A program made the position numbers and the translations under genes. Under the pieces are notes generated by a model. It was not told the DNA's origin. It did no database searches and saw nothing but the letters and a program-made list of their open reading frames with translations. A stretch of DNA of 64,000 nt from Micromonospora nigra (GTDB taxonomy: Bacteria; Actinomycetota; Actinomycetes; Mycobacteriales; Micromonosporaceae): contig NZ_FMHT01000003.1 in NCBI RefSeq assembly GCF_900091585.1, positions 2,843,501 through 2,907,500 on the forward strand. The letters run 5' to 3'. Of the stretch, positions 25,681 through 33,544 are shown in pieces; the stretch's first letter is position 1, and each line of letters opens with the position of its first letter.

Positions 25681-25870
25681 GCCTGCCCACCCCACCGCCC
25701 CCCGCGCCCCGCAACGCCCCACCCTCCGGCGATCCTGTCGTTACGGCCCCCGGTGAATGCGACGAGACACCTCATGACCCGGGACCACAACCGCAAGATC
25801 GACCGGAAAGGAAGGGCGGGCGGGGGTGGGGGCGCGGGGGTGCCGGAGTGCGGGGTGCCCGTCGTGCGGG

Positions 25871-27022
25871 TCAGAGCCAGCCGTTGCGGCGGAACCACCG
25901 GTAGAGGGCCAGCGAGATGGTGAGCATCAGCGCGAGCACGACCGGATAGCCGTACGTCATCTTCAGCTCGGGCATGACCTCGAAGTTCATCCCGTAGATG
26001 CCGGCGATGGCGGTCCACACCGCGGCGATCGCCGCCCAGGCGGCGATCTTGCGCATGTCGTTGTTCTGGTCGACCGTCACCTGCGCCAGCCGCGCCTGGA
26101 GGATCGAGTTGAGCAGGTCGTCGTACGAGTTGACCTGCTCGACGGTGCGGCTGAGGTGGTCCTGCACGTCCCGGAAGTAGCGCCGCACCTCCTTCGGCAC
26201 TTCGCGGTTCATCTGTGCGGTCAAGGTCAGCAGCGGGCGCTGCAACGGCATGACCGCCCGCCGGAACTCGACCAGTTCCCGCTTCATCTGGTATATCCGC
26301 TGGATCCGGCCGCTGGCCTGCCGGTCGAAGACCTCGGCCTCAAGCATGTCCATGTCGTCCTCGAGCTGGTCGGCGACCTCGAGGTAGATGTCGACCACCC
26401 GGTCGGTGACCGCGTAGGCGACCGCCCACGGGCCGTGCAGCAGCAGGTCCTCCTTCCGCTCCAGCTCGGCGCGCACCGGCGTGAGCCGGCAGGCGTCGCC
26501 GTGCCGCACGCTGATCAGGAAGTTCGGGCCGATGAAGAGCATCACCTGGCCGGTCTCGATGACCTCCGAGGTTTCGGTCAGCTCGGTGTGCTCGCAGTAC
26601 CGCGCGGTGCGCAGGGCGAGGAAGTTCACGTCGCCGAACTGCTCCAGCTTGGGTCGCTGCTGCGCCTTGACCGCGTCCTCCACCGCCAGCTCGTGCAGAT
26701 CGTAGGTGGCGGCGATCGCGGTCATCTCGGACAGGTCCGGCTCGTGCAGGCCCAGCCAGACGAACCCGTTGCGCTCCTGCCGGGCCTCGGCCAGGGCCTC
26801 GGCGTAGTCCCGGTCGCCGGGCCGGCGGCGGCCGTCGACGTAGAGAGCACAGTCGACGACGGCGCTGCGCTGCGGCGCGGCCGGGACGGCGGGGTTCGGG
26901 GTGTCGTCGTCGCTGGCGAGCCGCCGGGTCATGGCCCGCACGGGTGCGACCCAGTCCCGGGGCCGGAGCACCCGACCGCCGTGGTCCGCCGCGTCGCGCT
27001 CCTGCCGCGTCCGCTCCGCCAT
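25871..27022 (-). CDS. corA: CorA family magnesium/cobalt transporter
   Basis: 383 aa. A large acidic cytoplasmic N-terminal domain and long stalk helix (SYDDLLNSILQARLAQVTVDQNNDMRKIAAWAAI) lead to two C-terminal membrane helices, with the signature GMN at 344-346 followed by an MPEL loop. CorA forms a homopentameric Mg2+ channel. The ATG at 27022 is preferred (gggagggggcgg upstream). No riboswitch-like leader was identified in the 460-bp gap upstream, but two inverted repeats and a palindrome are there. Confidence 0.93.
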   Translation of the reverse strand: MAERTRQERDAADHGGRVLRPRDWVAPVRAMTRRLASDDDTPNPAVPAAPQRSAVVDCALYVDGRRRPGDRDYAEALAEARQERNGFVWLGLHEPDLSEMTAIAATYDLHELAVEDAVKAQQRPKLEQFGDVNFLALRTARYCEHTELTETSEVIETGQVMLFIGPNFLISVRHGDACRLTPVRAELERKEDLLLHGPWAVAYAVTDRVVDIYLEVADQLEDDMDMLEAEVFDRQASGRIQRIYQMKRELVEFRRAVMPLQRPLLTLTAQMNREVPKEVRRYFRDVQDHLSRTVEQVNSYDDLLNSILQARLAQVTVDQNNDMRKIAAWAAIAAVWTAIAGIYGMNFEVMPELKMTYGYPVVLALMLTISLALYRWFRRNGWL

Positions 27023-27213
27023 TCCGCCCCCTCCCGCGTCGGCCCCGGTCCCCACCCACCCGACGGCGTCGGGACCGGCGGTTCCGCCGCCCGGCGGGCG
27101 GGGGTGGTCGGATTCGATGCCCGTCGGCCCGCCGGCCGACGAGCCGCGCGGCCGGGCCCTAGGGAGAGTACGCCGCGCGACGGGTCGTCGCGGGGGACGA
27201 GCCCCGGAGGGGT

Positions 27214-27274
27214 GGCGTCGGGCGGGCCGGACCGCTACGGGGGGGTGAGGGGGCGACCCGGCCCGCCCGACGCC
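27214..27274. terminator. 17-bp inverted repeat upstream of corA
   Basis: ggcgtcgggcgggccgg pairs perfectly with its complement across a 27-nt loop. It may be a second terminator for the aminotransferase transcript or a structured part of the corA leader. Confidence 0.55.
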
Positions 27275-27415
27275 CTTTGGGGGCGGGGGGTGATGCTGGT
27301 CGCGTCGGCCCCGACACCGGGAAGGTCGGACCGCACCGGGAGCACCGCCGACGCGGGCTCCGGGGCGACGACCTCCACTGATGCGAGGTGAACGACGCTC
27401 GCAGCATTGTGGGCC

Positions 27416-27452
27416 GCGAGCCGCCCCGGGCGGGAGTCCCGGGACGGCTCGC
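27416..27452 (-). terminator. Hairpin terminator after aminotransferase gene
   Basis: gcgagccgccccggg and its complement (one G-U pair) form a 15-bp stem around a 7-nt loop, 32 bp beyond the aminotransferase stop on the minus strand. Confidence 0.75.
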
Positions 27453-27461
27453 AACGCTCAA

Positions 27462-27479
27462 CTGTCGGATATCCGACAG
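27462..27479. promoter_or_regulatory. 18-bp perfect palindrome
   Basis: CTGTCGGATATCCGACAG is self-complementary over all 18 bases. It sits 5 bp after the aminotransferase stop codon and may be an operator for an unknown dimeric regulator or part of the terminator region. Confidence 0.45.
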
Positions 27480-27483
27480 AAAT

Positions 27484-28578
27484 TCACCCTCGAACGGCGG
27501 CCATCGCCTCCGCGAGGCGACGCACACCCTCGTCGATCCGGTCGGCCGTCACCGCCGAGTACGCCAGCCGCAGCGCGTGCCGCCCCCCGTCGAGAACGAA
27601 GTCGCTGCCCTTGACCACCGCCACGCCGCGTTCGGCCGCCGCCGGAGCCAGCCTGTCCACCTCGACGTCCTCGGGCAGCTCGACCCAGAGGAAGTAACCG
27701 CCGTCCGGCTCCACGAACCGCGCCTCGGGGATGTGCCGCCGCAGCGACTCGGCGAGCACCCTCGCCCGCTCACCCAACGCGGCCCGCACCGTCTCGATCG
27801 AGCGGTCGATGTCACCCGAGACACAGAACTGGTGCACGATCGCCTGGGACACCATGCCCGGCGAGATGTAGAGGTTGGTGGCCTTCTTCGCGATGTCGGC
27901 GATCAGGTCCGCCGGGCCGACCAGGTACCCCACCCGGACACCGGGGCAGACCGTCTTGGTGAAGCTGGAGGCGTGCACGACCACGCCGTGGGTGTCCATC
28001 GACAGCATCGACGGCAGGCGCTCGCCCCGGAACCGGATGTCGGCGTACGGGTCGTCCTCGAAGAGCGTGAAGCCGTACTCGACCGCCAGGTCGAGCAGTT
28101 CCCGCCGCTTGTCCAGCGACAGGGTCACCCCGGCCGGGTTCTGGTAGTTCGGGATGACGTGGGCCAGCCGCGGCCGCACCCCGGACTCCAGCAGCTTGCG
28201 CAGCTCGGCCGTGTCGAGGCCGTCCGGCTGGATGGTCACGCCGTGCAGCTCGCCGCCCATCCGCTTCAGGTTGAGCAGGGTGCGGTCGTACGTCGGCCGC
28301 TCCACCACCACCGCGTCACCGGGACGCACCAGGTGGTCGAAGAGGAACGCGTCGGCCTGGAGTGAGCCGTTGGTGACGAGCACCTGGTCGGCCCCGACCC
28401 CGTGCTTGTCGGCGATCCACTGCCGCAGCGGAAGGTAGCCGACGGAGGTGCCGTACGCCGTCACCCCGGCAGGGTCGGCGTCGAACGCGCGGACGGCGGC
28501 GGCCTTGAGCCCCTCGACATCGACGATGTCCAGGGAGGGAGCGCCACGGGCGAAGGAGATCAGCTGCTCGGCGGTCAT
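27484..28578 (-). CDS. PLP-dependent aminotransferase, class I/II
   Basis: 364 aa fold-type I aminotransferase. The Schiff-base lysine is Lys208 in SSFTKTVCPGVRVGYL; PNYQNPAG and EDDPYADIRF are the other PLP-contact motifs. The sequence resembles LysN/2-aminoadipate and MocR-type C-terminal domains, but no HTH is fused. Substrate not determined. ATG start; single transcript ended by a hairpin. Confidence 0.9.
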   Translation of the reverse strand: MTAEQLISFARGAPSLDIVDVEGLKAAAVRAFDADPAGVTAYGTSVGYLPLRQWIADKHGVGADQVLVTNGSLQADAFLFDHLVRPGDAVVVERPTYDRTLLNLKRMGGELHGVTIQPDGLDTAELRKLLESGVRPRLAHVIPNYQNPAGVTLSLDKRRELLDLAVEYGFTLFEDDPYADIRFRGERLPSMLSMDTHGVVVHASSFTKTVCPGVRVGYLVGPADLIADIAKKATNLYISPGMVSQAIVHQFCVSGDIDRSIETVRAALGERARVLAESLRRHIPEARFVEPDGGYFLWVELPEDVEVDRLAPAAAERGVAVVKGSDFVLDGGRHALRLAYSAVTADRIDEGVRRLAEAMAAVRG

Positions 28579-28714
28579 GGCTGTTCAGCGTACGGGCGGC
28601 GGCGGGCGACGCGTGGACGGCACGGCGATGTCCGCATCCTGAGCCACCGGGACGGGTGAACGGCATCCGCCGGCCGGTGGCACCGCCCGGCGGCCCTGCC
28701 CGGCGGAACCTCGG

Positions 28715-28808
28715 ACCGGGAGGCCGACCGGCTCGTGCCGGTCCTCAGACCGGGAGGCCGACCGGCTCGTGCCGGTCCTCAGGCCGGGAGGCCGACCGGC
28801 TCGTGCTG
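28715..28808. repeat. 34-bp tandem repeat, 2.8 copies
   Basis: Units at 28715-28748 and 28749-28782 are identical; a third partial copy (28783-28808, near-identical) lies inside the end of the SnoaL-like gene. The last codons of that gene (HEPVGLPA, stop) are thus duplicated downstream. Probably a slippage product; function unknown. Confidence 0.88.
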
Positions 28809-29237
28809 CTGCTGCCGGGACAGGCCGTCCACGTGCAGGCCCAGCGCGGCGATGAGCTGCCCCCAGTCGAAGTAGGACCGCCACGCCGTGATCCGGCCCC
28901 GGCGCACCCGGACCACGTCCGCCACGTCCCAGGAGACCACCCGCCCGGTGGGGGCCACCGTGCCGAACGGGGTGTGCAGCACCCCCGTGTGGGTGCCGGT
29001 CAGCCGCCGCTCGACCGCCGCCCCGCCGGCCGTCTGCACCGACCCCGTCACGTCGACGACCAGGTCGGGGAACGCACCCGTCCAGGTACGCAGCAGGGCG
29101 GGCAGTTCGATCGGGCGCACGGTCACGCCCGGCATGGCGTAGAAGGCGTCCGTGGCGTACAGCTCCGGCAACCGGGCCACGTCCCGCCGCAGGAGCATCG
29201 CGTACTGCTGGTCGACCAACCGCTCCGCGCCGCGCAT
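28779..29237 (-). CDS. SnoaL-like (NTF2-fold) polyketide cyclase family protein
   Basis: 152 aa, the normal size for the NTF2 fold. An N-terminal helical start (LVDQQYAMLLRRDVARLPELYATDAFYAMPG) leads to curved beta-sheet strands with ISxWRSYFDW-type ending. Ester cyclase/SnoaL proteins act on small hydrophobic molecules, but many are of unknown role and no polyketide genes are nearby. ATG start with tggggagg upstream. The C-terminal codons are part of a 34-bp repeat. Confidence 0.85.
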   Translation of the reverse strand: MRGAERLVDQQYAMLLRRDVARLPELYATDAFYAMPGVTVRPIELPALLRTWTGAFPDLVVDVTGSVQTAGGAAVERRLTGTHTGVLHTPFGTVAPTGRVVSWDVADVVRVRRGRITAWRSYFDWGQLIAALGLHVDGLSRQQQHEPVGLPA

Positions 29238-29326
29238 CGGAACCTCCCCACGGCCGCGGCCCGTCCGCGCCCGCAGGGGATTCCTACCCGTCGATCAGCG
29301 TGCCAATCCTCGACGCCGGGGCCGGT

Positions 29327-29719
29327 TCAGCCCGCGTCGACCATCCGGCCCGCGGCCCAGACCCGCATGATGTCGCGTACGGAGATCACGCCGGTGACCT
29401 CGCGGCCGTCGAGGACGACGAGGTGCCGGAACCCGCCCCGGGCCATCGCCGCAGCCGCCTCCTCCACCGTCCACTCCGGCCCGGCGTAGACCGCGTCCCA
29501 GGTGAGGTGGGCGCCGGTGCGCTCGACGTCCGGGTCCAGCCCCGCGCCGATCGCGTTCAACACGTCCCGCTCCGTCATGATGCCGACCCCCTCGGAGTCG
29601 GGGTCGATCACGATGGCGGATCCGATGCCACGGGCCGACATCATCTGCGCCGCCTGGCGCAGGGTGTGCTCCGGACCGACCACGAGGACCTGGCTGGACA
29701 TTGCTTCCCGAACCTGCAT
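29327..29719 (-). CDS. CBS domain-containing protein
   Basis: 130 aa made only of two CBS motifs (MQVREAMSSQVLVVGPEHTLRQAAQMM and the second GFRHLVVLDGREVTGVISVRDIM). Stand-alone CBS pairs bind adenine nucleotides and regulate partners; the partner is unknown. The ATG at 29719 has ggggtgat upstream. It stands alone between the SnoaL-like gene and the Nudix remnant. Confidence 0.93.
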   Translation of the reverse strand: MQVREAMSSQVLVVGPEHTLRQAAQMMSARGIGSAIVIDPDSEGVGIMTERDVLNAIGAGLDPDVERTGAHLTWDAVYAGPEWTVEEAAAAMARGGFRHLVVLDGREVTGVISVRDIMRVWAAGRMVDAG

Positions 29720-29860
29720 CACATCACCCCTTTGGGACGGCGGCACCCGGTTAGCAACATGGTGGGCCCCGGCCGTTGGCAGGACAAGGCCGGACATCGG
29801 CGCGACCGGGTGCGCGGGCCGCGCATCGGCCCGTCGACGGCCGGTCGCTACTGTCGTGGC

Positions 29861-30070
29861 GTGTCGACCGAGCCGCTACGCTGCGCCGGCGCGCTGATCG
29901 TCGACGGCGACCTGACCCGGCCCCGCCTGGAGGCCGGCAAGCACACCGAGTTCCGCTGGCTCGCCGCCGACGAGATCGCGCTGCTCGACGAGCACCGCCA
30001 CGTCAACGACGGGTTGATGCGGCGGATCGCCGAGAACGCCTTCGCCGCCCTGCGCGCGACGGGTCAGTGA
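29861..30070 (+). pseudogene. Nudix hydrolase remnant lacking the Nudix box
   Basis: A 69-codon frame from GTG 29861. It begins like a Nudix hydrolase (PLRCAGALIVDG) and ends like one (GDLTRPRLEAGKHTEFRWLAADEIALLDEHRHVNDGLMRRIAENAFAAL), but the middle of about 80-100 residues with the catalytic GX5EX7REUXEEXGU box is missing. The join is in frame at a VDG/DGD sequence, which suggests an internal deletion between similar VDG-encoding sequences. The product cannot hydrolyse nucleotides by the usual mechanism. It overlaps the next gene by GTGA, so it may still serve as a translated leader. Confidence 0.7.
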
Positions 30071-30843
30071 ACGACAGCGTCGGGCTCCCGCCCCACCGGG
30101 TCGCCGCCATGGTCGCCCCGGCCCTCGACCGGCTCGTCGTCGCCGGGATGCGGGTATTCCTCGACGGCGGCGGGGCGGAGCTGAGCCAGCGCTACGGCGG
30201 GCCGGCCGCGACCGGGTTCCTGGTCGAACTGCGCACCCGGCTGGCCGCACCCGGCGGCACGGTCGACCGGGCGGGATTCGCGGCCGTCACCCGCCACCGC
30301 GACCCGGCCGCCTGCCGGCGCGCTCTCGACAAGCACGTCGCGTACGGGATGGTGCACCGCCGGCCCGACGGCGCGATCAGTGCCACCGCACGCGGGACGG
30401 CCTTCCTCACCGAGGCTCACCAGGTGCAGGGCGAGGTGACCGAGGAGCTGTGGGCCGGGCACGACGACCGGGTGTCGCGGCTGGTCGAGGCGTCGGGCCG
30501 GCTGCTGGCGTACGCGCTGGCGGGTGAGGAACCGGCGGGCGGGGGCGATCCGGCGGGCGGGGCGTTCGCGGCGACCGCACCCCCGTACGAACCCGACGGC
30601 ACCCCACCGGGCGTGCTGCTGCTCAACCGGCTGGCCACGCTGCGTCACCACCGGGCCGACGCGCACGCCGCCGCGTGGACCGCCGCCGGGCACACCGCGC
30701 AGAGCGTGGCCGCCCTGCCCGACGGGCCGGAGCGGGTCGCCATCGACCTGGAGACCGACCGCCGGGCCGCCGGCCCCTACGCGGCGCTGACCGCCGGGGA
30801 ACGGCTCGACGTCCTGGCCGACCTGGCCGCCCTGCCCGGTTGA
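30067..30843 (+). CDS. Hypothetical protein with winged-helix-like region
   Basis: 258 aa, GTG start overlapping the Nudix remnant. No family is recognised with confidence. The N-terminal half (APALDRLVVAGMRVFLDGGGAELSQRYG, then AGFAAVTRHRDPAACRRALDKHVAYGMVHRRPDGAISATARGTAFL) has the spacing of a MarR-like winged helix: recognition-type helix, then a hairpin ending in Ala-Arg-Gly. The rest is helical and Ala-rich. It could be a regulator without an obvious ligand domain. No membrane segment or signal peptide. Confidence 0.6.
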   Translation: MNDSVGLPPHRVAAMVAPALDRLVVAGMRVFLDGGGAELSQRYGGPAATGFLVELRTRLAAPGGTVDRAGFAAVTRHRDPAACRRALDKHVAYGMVHRRPDGAISATARGTAFLTEAHQVQGEVTEELWAGHDDRVSRLVEASGRLLAYALAGEEPAGGGDPAGGAFAATAPPYEPDGTPPGVLLLNRLATLRHHRADAHAAAWTAAGHTAQSVAALPDGPERVAIDLETDRRAAGPYAALTAGERLDVLADLAALPG

Positions 30844-30889
30844 GCACCGGCCGGGGTGACGCCGCCCTTGCCGGCTGACCGCCGGACGC

Positions 30890-30960
30890 CCCGGTCGAAC
30901 GCCGTCCGGCCCGGTCGAACGCCGGGTCACCCCGGTCGAACGCCGGGTCACCCCGGTTGG
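30890..30960. repeat. 21-bp tandem repeat upstream of the glycerol-phosphate operon
   Basis: The unit cccggtcgaacgccgggtca plus c occurs at 30910-30930 and 30931-30951, with a diverged copy before (30890-30909) and a partial after. It lies about 70-140 bp before the nucleotidyltransferase start, in the promoter region of that operon, so copy number might affect expression. Confidence 0.85.
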
Positions 30961-31030
30961 CGGCGGCCACGCTGTCGCCCGGGGCTATCCTCCACCGGTG
31001 ACCGGGATTCGGGACGAGGGAGGCGCGGGA

Positions 31031-31762
31031 ATGATCGGGATGGTGCTTGCGGCCGGGGCGGGGCGCCGGCTGCGCCCGTACACCGACACCCTGCCGAAGG
31101 CCCTCGTGCCGGTGGACGGCGACACGACCATCCTCGACATCGCGCTGCGCAACCTGGCCGAGGTCGGGCTGACGGAGGTCGTGATCGTGGTCGGGTACGC
31201 CGCCGACACGGTACGCGAGCGGCAGGCCGGGCTGGAGGAACGCTACGGCGTGAAGATCACCCTGGTGCACAACGACAGGGCCGAGGAGTGGAACAACGCC
31301 TACTCGCTGTGGCTGGCCCGGGAGCACTTCGCCCGGGGTGTGCTGCTGGTCAACGGCGACACCGTCCACCCGGTGGGCGTGGAGAAGACCCTGCTGGCCG
31401 AGCGCGGCCCCGGCGTCCTGCTGGCCGTCGACACGGTCAAGAAGCTGGCCGAGGAGGAGATGAAGACCACCTTCGACGCCGCCGGCCAGCTCACCCGCAT
31501 CACGAAGCTGATGGACCCGGCCGAGGCGTACGGGGAGTACATCGGCGCGACACTGATCGAACCGCAGGTCGCCGACGCGCTCGCCGACGCGCTGGAGGCC
31601 ACCTGGCGGCGCGACCCGAACCTCTACTACGAGGACGGCTACCAGGAGTTCGCCGAGCGCGGCGGCGAGGTGCGGGCCGCCTCGATCGGCGACGTCCCGT
31701 GGGTCGAGGTGGACAACCACGACGACCTGGCTCGGGCGCGGGAGATCGCGTGCCGCTACTAG
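31031..31762 (+). CDS. Sugar/alcohol-phosphate nucleotidyltransferase (LicC-like)
   Basis: 243 aa from the ATG at 31031, with gggagg at good spacing; a GTG at 30998 is an alternative. The N-terminal signature MVLAAGAGRRLRPYTDTLPKALVPV is that of NTP-transferase enzymes, and NGDTVHP is the metal-binding Asp strand. It resembles phosphocholine and inositol-phosphate cytidylyltransferases, which join CTP and a phosphorylated alcohol to give CDP-alcohol. It is first in a three-gene operon and overlaps the dehydrogenase gene by 13 bp. Together they suggest that it makes CDP-glycerol from glycerol-1-phosphate (inference). Confidence 0.85.
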   Translation: MIGMVLAAGAGRRLRPYTDTLPKALVPVDGDTTILDIALRNLAEVGLTEVVIVVGYAADTVRERQAGLEERYGVKITLVHNDRAEEWNNAYSLWLAREHFARGVLLVNGDTVHPVGVEKTLLAERGPGVLLAVDTVKKLAEEEMKTTFDAAGQLTRITKLMDPAEAYGEYIGATLIEPQVADALADALEATWRRDPNLYYEDGYQEFAERGGEVRAASIGDVPWVEVDNHDDLARAREIACRY

Positions 31763-32817
31763 CGCGTACCGTCAACACGCCCCTGGTGATCGAGGTCCGC
31801 CGGGGCGCGGTGGCCGACCTGGGGTCGCTGCTGGCCGACCGGCGCATCTCGGCCGGCGGGGACGTGGCCGTGGTGGTCGGCCCCGGCCAGGGCGAGAAGA
31901 TCGTCGAGCTGTGCCGGCCCAGCCTCGGCTCCGCCGACGTGTTCACCGTCGCCGGTGGCACCATCGACGCGGCCAACGAGCTGGGTGACCGGCTGCGGGC
32001 CCGGTCGTACGACGCGGTGGTCGGCATCGGCGGCGGCAAGACCATCGACACCGCCAAGTACGCCGCCACCCGGTACGGCATGCCCATGGTGACCGTGGCG
32101 ACGAGCCTCGCCAACGACGGCATCGCCTCGCCGACGGCGTCGCTGGACCACGAGGGCGGCAAGGCCTCCTACGGGGTGCACATCCCGATCGCCGTCATGG
32201 TCGACCTGGATTTCGTGGAGAACGGCCCGGACCGGCAGACCCAGGCCGGCATCGGCGACGCGGTGAGCAACCTGAGCGCCTGCGCCGACTGGGAACTGGC
32301 CCACGAGGTACGCGGCGAACCGATCGACGGTCTCGCCGTGACACTCGCCCGCACCGGCGCGGAGGCCCTGCTCAACCACCCCGGGAAGATCACCGACGAC
32401 GCGTTCCTGACCACGCTGGCCGAGGCGCTGATCCTCGGCGGCATCGCCAGCTCGGTGTGCGGCTCGACCCGCCCCGCAAGCGGCGGCGACCACGAGATCT
32501 CGCACGCCATCGACCACCTGTTCCCCGGCACCGGTTCACACGGCGAGCAGGTCGGGTTGGGCGCGCTGTTCTGCACGTTCCTGCGCGGCGACCTGGAGCA
32601 GTTCGGCCGGCTCGCCCGCTGCCTGCACCGGCACGGCCTCGCCACCACCCCCGCCGACCTGGGCCTGAGCGACGACCAGTTCATCGAGGCCGTGCAGTAC
32701 GCGCCCCGCACCCGGCCGGACCGCTACACCGTCCTGGAACACCTGGCGTTGTCGCCTTCCGACACGCGGGAACGGCTGGCAGACTACGCCGGTGCAATCC
32801 GCGACCACCGTGGCTGA
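31750..32817 (+). CDS. sn-Glycerol-1-phosphate dehydrogenase family (EgsA/AraM-like)
   Basis: 355 aa from GTG 31750. The Rossmann motif GIGGGKTIDTAKY lies at 92-104 and ATSLANDGIASP at 117-128. Likely metal ligands are Asp170 (GIGDAVSN), His252 (ISHAIDH) and His264 (GSHGEQVG), in the order seen in glycerol-1-phosphate dehydrogenases and group III Fe-alcohol dehydrogenases. The archaeal and Bacillus enzymes reduce dihydroxyacetone phosphate with NAD(P)H to sn-glycerol-1-phosphate, the mirror form of the bacterial glycerol-3-phosphate. Between a nucleotidyltransferase and a CDP-alcohol transferase, it probably makes their substrate. Other phospho-ketone substrates cannot be excluded. Confidence 0.85.
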   Translation: MPLLARTVNTPLVIEVRRGAVADLGSLLADRRISAGGDVAVVVGPGQGEKIVELCRPSLGSADVFTVAGGTIDAANELGDRLRARSYDAVVGIGGGKTIDTAKYAATRYGMPMVTVATSLANDGIASPTASLDHEGGKASYGVHIPIAVMVDLDFVENGPDRQTQAGIGDAVSNLSACADWELAHEVRGEPIDGLAVTLARTGAEALLNHPGKITDDAFLTTLAEALILGGIASSVCGSTRPASGGDHEISHAIDHLFPGTGSHGEQVGLGALFCTFLRGDLEQFGRLARCLHRHGLATTPADLGLSDDQFIEAVQYAPRTRPDRYTVLEHLALSPSDTRERLADYAGAIRDHRG

Positions 32818-33514
32818 GGCCCGTCCCACCGTCGCCGACTTCCACCGGGTGAACCGGGGCGGCGGCCTGTTCAGCGAGTCGGTCAGCCAGTGGCTCGGCG
32901 CGGTCTTCGCCGTCGTCGCCCAGCGGCTCGGGCTGCCGCCGACCGCCCTGACCATCACGAACCTGGTGCTCGGGCTGGCCACCTCGGTGACCGTGGTGGC
33001 GCTCGCCGGCCCCGTCGCCGCCGGTGACGTGCCGGCCTGGGCCGTCGGGCTGCTCGCGCTGGTCGGCTGGCAGGTGGCGTACGCCCTGGACTGCGCCGAC
33101 GGTCAGCTCGCCCGGGTCACCGGTCAGGGCAGCGCGGCGGGCGCGCGGGTCGACGTGCTGTGTGACGTGGCCGCCCAGATCGCCCTGGTAGCCGCCCTCG
33201 CGGCCACCGCCGTGGCGCAGGAACCGGCCACCCCGACCTGGCTGGTGGCGATCTTCGCCGGCACCTGGATGGTCAACCTGGTGACGTCGGTGATGCAGGC
33301 CGGCCCCAACGCGGCCAGCATGGTCACGTCCACCTCACTGCCCGTACGCCTGGTCAAGCTGATCCGCGACTACGGCGCGGTCATCTTCGTGGCGGCCCTG
33401 GTGCTGGCCTTCGCCCCGGCACTGGTCCTCTGGGTCGTGGTGGCCTTCACCATCGTCAACGGCGGCTTCCTGCTCGCCAGCATCGCCTTCTCCGCCCGCG
33501 CCTCGCTGCGCTGA
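32792..33514 (+). CDS. CDP-alcohol phosphotransferase family membrane protein
   Basis: 240 aa with about six membrane helices. The motif D-x2-D-G-x2-A-R-x8-G-x3-D-x3-D is complete, at Asp100, Asp103, Asp121 and Asp125, which bind CDP and two metal ions. These enzymes join a CDP-activated alcohol to a second alcohol at the membrane. The GTG at 32792 overlaps the dehydrogenase gene by 26 bp; GTG 32810 (8-bp overlap) is an alternative. As last gene of the operon it likely transfers the glycerol-1-phosphate group to a lipid or polyol acceptor (inference). Confidence 0.88.
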   Translation: MQSATTVAEARPTVADFHRVNRGGGLFSESVSQWLGAVFAVVAQRLGLPPTALTITNLVLGLATSVTVVALAGPVAAGDVPAWAVGLLALVGWQVAYALDCADGQLARVTGQGSAAGARVDVLCDVAAQIALVAALAATAVAQEPATPTWLVAIFAGTWMVNLVTSVMQAGPNAASMVTSTSLPVRLVKLIRDYGAVIFVAALVLAFAPALVLWVVVAFTIVNGGFLLASIAFSARASLR

Positions 33515-33544
33515 ACCGCAGGGAGTTGGCTCGGCGCGTCGGGG

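Larger units (their letters stand above)
27023..27483. other. 460-bp gap with stem-loops upstream of corA
   Basis: No gene is supported here. It holds a 17-bp inverted repeat (27214-27274), a 15-bp hairpin (27416-27452) and an 18-bp palindrome (27462-27479). The corA promoter must lie in it. Confidence 0.6.
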
